This document shows, one piece after another, positions 1 through 3,047 of a stretch of DNA of 6,915 nt. The stretch comes from Acidimicrobiia bacterium UBA4744 (lineage in GTDB: Bacteria; Actinomycetota; Acidimicrobiia; Spongiisociales; UBA4744). Under the pieces are notes generated by a model that did not search any database, was not told the DNA's origin, and was given only the letters and a program-made list of their open reading frames with translations. Numbering within the stretch: position 1 is the first letter of the stretch; each line of letters opens with the position of its first letter. The stretch covers positions 158,388 through 165,302 of the forward strand of contig DHIO01000026.1 of the NCBI GenBank assembly GCA_002403855.1, given 5' to 3'. The position numbers and the translations under genes were made by a program.

Positions 1-40
1 ATCAACGCGCCCCGACCTGGCCCCCAGAGCCGGCCCAGAC

Positions 41-145
41 GCGAAAAACCCCGAGGGAGTGTCTGCCGAAGCTTCCACCCTCTCGGGGTTCTCTCTCCTA
101 CTAGAACTCCAGGACCCCGAAGGATCTGGTCTCCCAGTGGGAGCC
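41..145. repeat. Structured ~105-bp repeat, copy 1
   Basis: First of two copies of an imperfect direct repeat; the other is at 317-420. Over the first 50 bases (41-90 against 317-366) they align without gaps with 5 mismatches by eye. The rest aligns with about two single-base gaps and more changes. It contains a 9-bp perfect inverted repeat, AACCCCGAG at 47-55 and CTCGGGGTT at 82-90, around a 26-nt loop. A second small stem, CTCCC-agt-GGGAG (131-143), follows. No T-run follows the big stem, so it is not a classical intrinsic terminator. No transposase or target-site duplication is seen. I read it as a REP-like or structured-RNA-like intergenic element of unknown function. Confidence 0.7.
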
Positions 146-149
146 CGAT

Positions 150-192
150 ACCACCTCTCGGTGGTGCCGACCCTGCCGGTGAGTTGCCTCAC
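150..192. other. Two tandem perfect hairpins
   Basis: Just after repeat copy 1 come two compact perfect inverted repeats: ACCACC-TCTC-GGTGGT at 150-165 (6-bp stem, 4-nt loop) and GTGAG-TTGC-CTCAC at 179-192 (5-bp stem, 4-nt loop). Both have loop sizes favoured in folded RNA or extruded DNA. Neither is followed by a T-run. They lie in gene-free DNA and may belong to the same element as the flanking repeats. Confidence 0.5.
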
Positions 193-251
193 AAGCAGTC
201 CTGCAAATGTAGACCCACCTCACCCACTCAGCAAGCCACAACCCAACAACA

Positions 252-280
252 TTTTCGCGACCCAAACCCACTTTTCGCGA
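252..280 (+). promoter_or_regulatory. Phased TTTTCGCGA box pair, upstream
   Basis: TTTTCGCGA occurs at 252-260 and again at 272-280, exactly 20 bp apart, close to two helical turns. The core TCGCGA is a palindrome, as expected for a dimeric DNA-binding protein. A second pair with the same 8-base core is at 527-557, just upstream of the nuclease gene. The binding protein is unknown. Confidence 0.35.
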
Positions 281-284
281 ACCA

Positions 285-312
285 CCCCAACCACACCCCC
301 CCAACCAACCCC
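285..312 (-). other. Potential G-quadruplex motif
   Basis: On the minus strand, reading from 312 to 285, there is a GGGG run, a 6-nt loop, a run of seven G that can supply two G-triplets with a 1-nt loop, a 7-nt loop, and a GGGG run. This satisfies the usual rule of four tracts of at least three G with loops of 1-7 nt. It sits inside the C-rich tract, so the two readings are alternative views of one compositional anomaly. Confidence 0.4.
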
Positions 313-316
313 ACAC

Positions 317-420
317 GCGAGAGACCCCGAGGGAGCGTCTGCCGAAGCTTTCGCCCTCTCGGGGTTCTCTTCCCGCCGGAACTCCCGATCCCCGAAGGGG
401 GGGTCTCCCGGAGGGAAACC
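317..420. repeat. Structured ~105-bp repeat, copy 2
   Basis: Second copy of the element at 41-145. The main stem is conserved as ACCCCGAG (324-331) with CTCGGGGT (358-365). The A-T pair at the base in copy 1 becomes a G-T pair here (323 with 366), so pairing is kept although the base changed. The second hairpin is also kept, as GGTCTCCC (402-409) with GGGAAACC (413-420), one mismatch. Most differences in the first 50 bases fall in the loop or 5' flank, and the one inside the stem preserves pairing, which suggests selection on structure rather than on a protein. Confidence 0.7.
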
Positions 421-422
421 GT

Positions 423-477
423 AGCTGCTTCTCAGCGGCTGCCGGTCCGCTTTTGGAGTTGCCCCCTCAGCGGCAAC
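423..477. other. Two hairpins after repeat copy 2
   Basis: AGCTGC (423-428) pairs with GCGGCT (435-440), with one G-T wobble, around a 6-nt loop. GTTGCC (458-463) pairs perfectly with GGCAAC (472-477) around an 8-nt loop. CTCAGCGGC is a direct repeat at 431-439 and 466-474 and forms part of both hairpins. As after repeat copy 1, two hairpins follow the element, but their sequences differ from those after copy 1. Confidence 0.4.
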
Positions 478-526
478 ATCAAACGTACTCCTGACGAATT
501 GCCACTTCAACCGAATTGGCTATCGA

Positions 527-557
527 GATTTCGCGAGCAAGTAGGAAGATTTCGCGA
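527..557 (+). promoter_or_regulatory. Phased GATTTCGCGA box pair upstream of the nuclease gene
   Basis: GATTTCGCGA occurs identically at 527-536 and 548-557, 21 bp apart, two helical turns. The pair lies about 65-95 bp before the start at 622 and therefore upstream of its likely -10 element at 610-615. That is where an activator, or an upstream repressor site, would bind. It shares the TTTCGCGA core with the pair at 252-280. Confidence 0.4.
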
Positions 558-609
558 TCCACCGGACCCTCTCCTCCCGGCGAATCCCACGCGTGTCATT
601 CCTGTGTCC

Positions 610-621
610 TATAGTCGGGCC
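610..621 (+). promoter_or_regulatory. Leaderless-type -10 element for the nuclease gene
   Basis: TATAGT at 610-615 matches the -10 consensus in 5 of 6 positions. It is followed by six bases and then the ATG at 622, so the A of the start codon would be +1. No good -35 is seen 16-19 bp upstream. There is no Shine-Dalgarno sequence before this ATG, which fits leaderless translation. Confidence 0.5.
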
Positions 622-1413
622 ATGAGCCTTGCAACGTTGTCTCCCAGCCGCGCTTCCGACTTCAAAGTGTGTCCGCAGCTCTTCAAGTTTCGAGCCATCG
701 ACCGTCTCCCCGAGCCCACCACCGTGTACCAGGCCCGGGGCACGACAGCCCATTTGGCTCTCGAACGTCTCTACGACCTCCCCGCCCGGGAGCGCACCCC
801 CGAAGCGCTCTCTGAGCTCTTCCGGGAGGCTTGGACCGAGCTGCGCGGCTCGGAAGAGTTTGCTCACCTATTCGATTCGATCGAAGAGGAGCGCCGCTGG
901 GGAGTCGAGAGCCTGACCCTGCTGCTCAACTACTTCGCGCTCGAAGATCCGAAGAAGGTCGCCCCTCTCGATCGTGAACTGGACATGATGGAGGATCTCG
1001 ACGGCATCACCATTCGCGGCATCCTGGATCGAATCGACGAGCTCCCGGATGGGAGCCTCGTCATCACGGACTACAAATCTGGCAAAGCTCCGCCCGAACG
1101 CTATGCCCTCCCGGCTTTCTTCGCTCTCAAGATCTACGCTCTCCTCATCAAGAAGCAACTGGGTCGGACTCCCATCGAGGTGCGGCTCCTGTACTTGAAC
1201 GGCCCGACGATGTACCGACTACCGATCGACGACCGGCAGCTGGCGGCGATGGACCGGCAACTACGCGCTCTCTGGGAGGCCATCAATCGTGCCATTGAAC
1301 GCAGCCATTTCCCTCCCCGCCGCAACACATTGTGTGATTGGTGCTCGTTCAAGGCTTTGTGTCCGGCCTGGCTCGAGGAAGGATCCCAAGACTTGGTGGC
1401 CTCCGGAGCGTGA
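622..1413 (+). CDS. Standalone RecB-family PD-(D/E)XK nuclease with Fe-S cysteines
   Basis: A 263-aa DNA nuclease-like protein of the RecB/Cas4/AddB nuclease superfamily, probably cytoplasmic and acting on DNA ends or single strands. Visible elements in order are an N-terminal S-P-S-R segment with Cys17 (CPQLFKFR), a GTTAHLALE motif with His44, GILDRID with Asp136, and DYKSGK with Asp150 and Lys152 as the catalytic D-x-K. The C-terminus has Cys238, Cys241 and Cys247 in a C-x2-C-x5-C array that with Cys17 matches the iron-staple [4Fe-4S] pattern. It resembles the small RecB-like exonucleases common in actinobacteria. The QxxxY glutamine appears replaced by Ala168 before Tyr172, so activity is not assured. 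I chose ATG 622 because the domain starts there and a -10 element precedes it; GTG 604 is an alternative. It has no helicase domain. The DUF488 gene follows 42 nt later. Confidence 0.88.
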   Translation: MSLATLSPSRASDFKVCPQLFKFRAIDRLPEPTTVYQARGTTAHLALERLYDLPARERTPEALSELFREAWTELRGSEEFAHLFDSIEEERRWGVESLTLLLNYFALEDPKKVAPLDRELDMMEDLDGITIRGILDRIDELPDGSLVITDYKSGKAPPERYALPAFFALKIYALLIKKQLGRTPIEVRLLYLNGPTMYRLPIDDRQLAAMDRQLRALWEAINRAIERSHFPPRRNTLCDWCSFKALCPAWLEEGSQDLVASGA

Positions 1414-1455
1414 ACCTCCAGTAGCTTGAGATCCGCGAATCGGCCGGTGCCCCCC

Positions 1456-1929
1456 ATGAACAGTGAACACAAGCCCAGGATCTTCACCGTCGGCCATGGC
1501 AATGCCCCATTTCACGAAATCGAGCGAGTCCTCCAACTCCATGGCGTTGCCACGGTGGTCGACGTCCGTTCGACTCCCTATTCCCGGCACGCCCCAGACT
1601 TCCGAAAGAGTGCACTGGCGGTGCTGACCGCCGCCGCCGGTCTCGGCTACCGGTGGATGGGCGATCGGCTCGGCGGCCTCTCGGCCGATCGTGATGACCC
1701 GAGGAATCGGCCGAGTGGGATCGACTCGCCATCCTTTCGGGCAGCGTTGGCGGAGGTACTGGCGCTCAATGAAGCCGGGCCGGTTGCCTTACTCTGTGCT
1801 GAACGGGATCCCGAACATTGTCACCGGCGCCTCGTCTTGGCACCGCAACTGGAAGCTCTCGGTGCCGAAGTGTTCCACATCCTCGCCGATGGAAGTGCAC
1901 ACCGACACCAACCTTCCCTCGGGATCTGA
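1456..1929 (+). CDS. DUF488 family protein
   Basis: A 157-aa protein with the full DUF488 pattern: a start TVGHGN (residues 11-16), VVDVRSTPYSRHAPDF (34-49), a central Tyr and LGG segment (65-74), and the signature ALLCAERDPEHCHR (111-124) with Cys114, Glu116, Cys122, His123 and Arg124. A closing HILADG (141-146) is also typical. The conserved Cys and His suggest a nucleic-acid- or thiol-related chemistry, but the biochemical role of the family is not settled and I assign none. No membrane or signal segment is seen. ATG 1456 is chosen because the domain begins a few residues later; an in-frame GTG lies at 1447. Neither has a clear Shine-Dalgarno sequence or a good -10, so expression probably depends on readthrough from the nuclease gene 42 nt upstream. 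Confidence 0.88.
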   Translation: MNSEHKPRIFTVGHGNAPFHEIERVLQLHGVATVVDVRSTPYSRHAPDFRKSALAVLTAAAGLGYRWMGDRLGGLSADRDDPRNRPSGIDSPSFRAALAEVLALNEAGPVALLCAERDPEHCHRRLVLAPQLEALGAEVFHILADGSAHRHQPSLGI

Positions 1930-1935
1930 TCGCCG

Positions 1936-1980
1936 CATCCATGTCACACCCGGCCGTAGCGTGGAAGACATGAGGGGATG
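1936..1980. terminator. Imperfect hairpin between convergent genes, possible bidirectional terminator
   Basis: CATCCATGTC (1936-1945) pairs with GACAT (1967-1971) and GGATG (1976-1980), with a four-base bulge, and an inner CAC (1947-1949) pairs with GTG (1961-1963). The stem starts 7 bases after the DUF488 stop and ends 9 bases before the stop of the converging gene. That position suits a shared terminator. It lacks a U-tract on either strand, so it would be a non-canonical or Rho-assisted terminator. Confidence 0.35.
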
Positions 1981-1988
1981 TACCTCTG

Positions 1989-2576
1989 CTACACGGTAGT
2001 TCTGCCGAGAGGGTTGGTCGGTCCCGGCCGTTGGAAGGCCGGGGTGTAGCCGGGAGTATTCGGGAGTACGAGGAGAGGTATCTCCGCCTTGTTGTCTGAC
2101 GGTCGACGGTCAACGGCCGGGTACGACACCGTCGCCGTGCTCATGTGCGTCCCGGGGGCTCCGGTCCTCACCGAGAAGGCAACCTGAATCTCTGCTCCCG
2201 GTGGCAAGGCGCCCAGATTGCAGGTGACCGTCCAGGGCTCGGCGCGGGTCGATCCGGCCGCGTCGAGGTGTTTCGACCCGACCGCCGTGCAGGCCAGTGA
2301 GTCTGCATCGGCGGTGACCGCCTCCGCCGGTATCTCGAATACTCCCTCCACCTCTTCGGCGACGACTCTCCCCCGATTGCGGACAACGCCCTCATAGATG
2401 ACGACCGAGCCGACCGGAGCCGGATTGGGATGTGCAGAAACTTCGATCGAGAGATCGACGGAACCGTTGAGTTGCCCGGTCACGCCGGCGGCACCGGAGG
2501 GTACGACTACCAAGGCCACCACCAGCATCAAGCCCAAAGCAGCATTCGTGACTGCCCGGGTCATTGGTCGTCTCAT
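1989..2576 (-). CDS. Secreted DUF11-like single-domain protein
   Basis: A 195-aa exported protein of unknown role. Residues 1-31 form a good signal peptide: basic start MRRPMTR, a hydrophobic core rich in L, V and A, and a likely signal peptidase site near SGAAG. Residues 39-171 resemble one DUF11 domain, the beta-sandwich repeat of bacterial cell-surface proteins: P-V-G then V-I-Y-E-G-V-V-R-N-R-G, a VTCNLGALPPG turn, and a closing STATVSYPAVDRRPSDNKAEI. Cys96 and Cys119 could form a disulfide outside the cell. The C-terminal tail (172-195) is Pro/Gly-rich, with no transmembrane helix or sorting signal, so the protein is probably released or loosely surface-bound. The frame stays open to 2771, but the extension is unlike a protein. 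I chose ATG 2576 for its promoter spacing and the signal peptide; ATG 2564 and 2582 are alternatives. It converges on the DUF488 gene and shows no link to DNA repair. Confidence 0.75.
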   Translation of the reverse strand: MRRPMTRAVTNAALGLMLVVALVVVPSGAAGVTGQLNGSVDLSIEVSAHPNPAPVGSVVIYEGVVRNRGRVVAEEVEGVFEIPAEAVTADADSLACTAVGSKHLDAAGSTRAEPWTVTCNLGALPPGAEIQVAFSVRTGAPGTHMSTATVSYPAVDRRPSDNKAEIPLLVLPNTPGYTPAFQRPGPTNPLGRTTV

Positions 2577-2583
2577 GAGCATG

Positions 2584-2612
2584 AGCCTATTGGCCACCCA
2601 GCGTGGTGGGAA
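2584..2612 (-). promoter_or_regulatory. Promoter of the DUF11-like gene, leaderless type
   Basis: On the minus strand TTCCCA (2612-2607, four of six matches to TTGACA) is followed by a 17-bp spacer, then TAGGCT (2589-2584), which fits TANNNT. Seven bases later comes the ATG at 2576, so transcription would start at or next to the start codon. This is the only one of the four candidate promoters in the window with an acceptable -35. Confidence 0.5.
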
Positions 2613-2763
2613 CCGTCTTCGAGGACCTTTCCAACAAGGTCTGGACGCACTAGTCACGTACGGTGCCGTTGTGCCCGGGCTGAATGTGCCAAGGAAGATC
2701 GTCACCGTTCTGAGGCGCATATCCATACAACCGCTCGGGTGGCAGCACATGGACGGTGCGAGT

Positions 2764-2816
2764 CCTGCCAACGGCAGGGATCATTGAACGCCGGATCGAC
2801 CCACCACTCATGGTGG
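2764..2816. other. Two perfect short hairpins in the divergent intergenic region
   Basis: CCTGCC-aac-GGCAGG at 2764-2778 is a perfect 6-bp stem with a 3-nt loop. CCACCA-ctca-TGGTGG at 2801-2816 is a perfect 6-bp stem with a 4-nt loop. They lie 22 bp apart, with no T-run after either, roughly midway between the divergent DUF11-like and adnA-like genes. Otherwise 2590-2850 shows no supported gene. They could be protein-binding palindromes or parts of a structured RNA. Confidence 0.4.
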
Positions 2817-2851
2817 CAATGGATGTTCAAGGGAAGTGAAGGATCGACAGG

Positions 2852-2884
2852 CTATCGAGGTTTTCTGTCATACCTCGCCGATAG
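2852..2884. promoter_or_regulatory. Operator-like inverted repeat upstream of the adnA-like operon
   Basis: CTATCG (2852-2857) pairs with CGATAG (2879-2884), and the nested CGAGGT (2856-2861) is the exact reverse complement of ACCTCG (2872-2877), around a 10-bp centre. The two arm sets cannot all pair at once as one helix without a 3-base bulge, but as DNA this is a clear dyad. Its right arm runs into a candidate -10 (2882-2887), a position expected for a repressor operator. It does not match the actinobacterial LexA box, TCGAAC-N4-GTTCGA. Confidence 0.45.
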
Positions 2885-2894
2885 CGTAGCGAGC
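2882..2894 (+). promoter_or_regulatory. Candidate leaderless -10 before the small ORF
   Basis: TAGCGT at 2882-2887 fits TANNNT and is followed by seven bases and the ATG at 2895. This is the same spacing as in the other three candidate promoters of the window. It overlaps the right arm of the dyad at 2852-2884. A -35 is not recognisable at normal distance. Confidence 0.35.
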
Positions 2895-3026
2895 ATGGAA
2901 GTACGAGAAATGACGTTGCTTTTCGCAGCCGCCGGGCTCACCATCAACATTGTGTATGAGGGATCTGCGGATGGTTGTCCCCACTGTGACGATCGGACAT
3001 CCGCCGGTTTGGCCGAGGCAGCCTAG
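2895..3026 (+). CDS. Possible 43-aa small protein with a CPHC motif
   Basis: A short open frame from ATG 2895 to TAG 3026. The product begins MEVREMT, has a mildly hydrophobic stretch (residues 7-20) too short and mixed to call a membrane helix, then GSADGCPHCDD with Cys28 and Cys31 in a C-x2-C arrangement that could bind metal or act in redox, and an Ala-rich tail. I recognise no family. In favour are a start codon placed 7 nt after a TANNNT hexamer and a position just 21 nt before the adnA-like start, where a leader peptide or co-transcribed small protein could lie. Against are its shortness, no Shine-Dalgarno sequence, and third-position GC of about 58 percent by hand count, which looks lower than in the large genes. 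It may be chance. Confidence 0.3.
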   Translation: MEVREMTLLFAAAGLTINIVYEGSADGCPHCDDRTSAGLAEAA

Positions 3027-3034
3027 GAAGCGCC

Positions 3035-3047
3035 TACGCTCTTGGGG
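3035..3047 (+). promoter_or_regulatory. Leaderless-type -10 element for the adnA-like operon
   Basis: TACGCT at 3035-3040 fits TANNNT and lies seven bases before the GTG at 3048. This favours GTG 3048 over the in-frame TTG at 3042, which would sit only one base after the hexamer. No strong -35 is seen; TTGGCC at 3010-3015 would need a long 19-bp spacer. No Shine-Dalgarno precedes the start. Confidence 0.45.

Larger units (their letters stand above)
213..316 (+). other. C-rich, G-poor tract, rut-like on + strand
   Basis: By hand count this 104-base segment has about 55 C and only 6 G, four of which lie in the two TTTTCGCGA boxes. Such a C-over-G bubble of weak secondary structure is the known hallmark of Rho utilization sites, so any transcript entering from the left could be terminated here by Rho. 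It could equally be an unstructured spacer between the two repeat copies. No protein-coding signal is convincing: open frames across it are low-complexity and repeat-derived. Confidence 0.4.

Noticed and set aside
59..424. Open frame of 121 codons on the + strand across both repeats
   Set aside because: Its product is low-complexity and made of two repeat-derived segments; the DNA is better explained by the conserved hairpins and the C-rich spacer.
184..621. N-terminal extension of the RecB-like nuclease to position 184
   Set aside because: The extra 146 codons run through the C-rich tract and repeat copy 2. The nuclease fold starts just after ATG 622, which also has a well-placed -10 element.
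1..621. CRISPR array, tRNA or integron attC interpretation of the repeats and hairpins
   Set aside because: There are only two imperfect copies of ~105 bp with a long spacer, no T-loop GTTCRA pattern, and no integrase or cas gene.
2046..2063. LPNTPG in the DUF11-like protein as a sortase signal
   Set aside because: It is not followed by a hydrophobic helix and basic tail, so it cannot be a normal cell-wall sorting signal.
2577..2771. N-terminal extension of the DUF11-like protein
   Set aside because: The added residues have no protein-like pattern and would bury the signal peptide; ATG 2576 has matching promoter spacing.
2764..2778. Perfect hairpin CCTGCC-aac-GGCAGG as an intrinsic terminator
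   Set aside because: No T-run follows on either strand, and both flanking genes diverge from this region, so no transcript end is expected there.
2577..3047. LexA/SOS box before the adnA-like operon
   Set aside because: I find no TCGAAC-N4-GTTCGA-like palindrome; the dyad at 2852-2884 has different arms.
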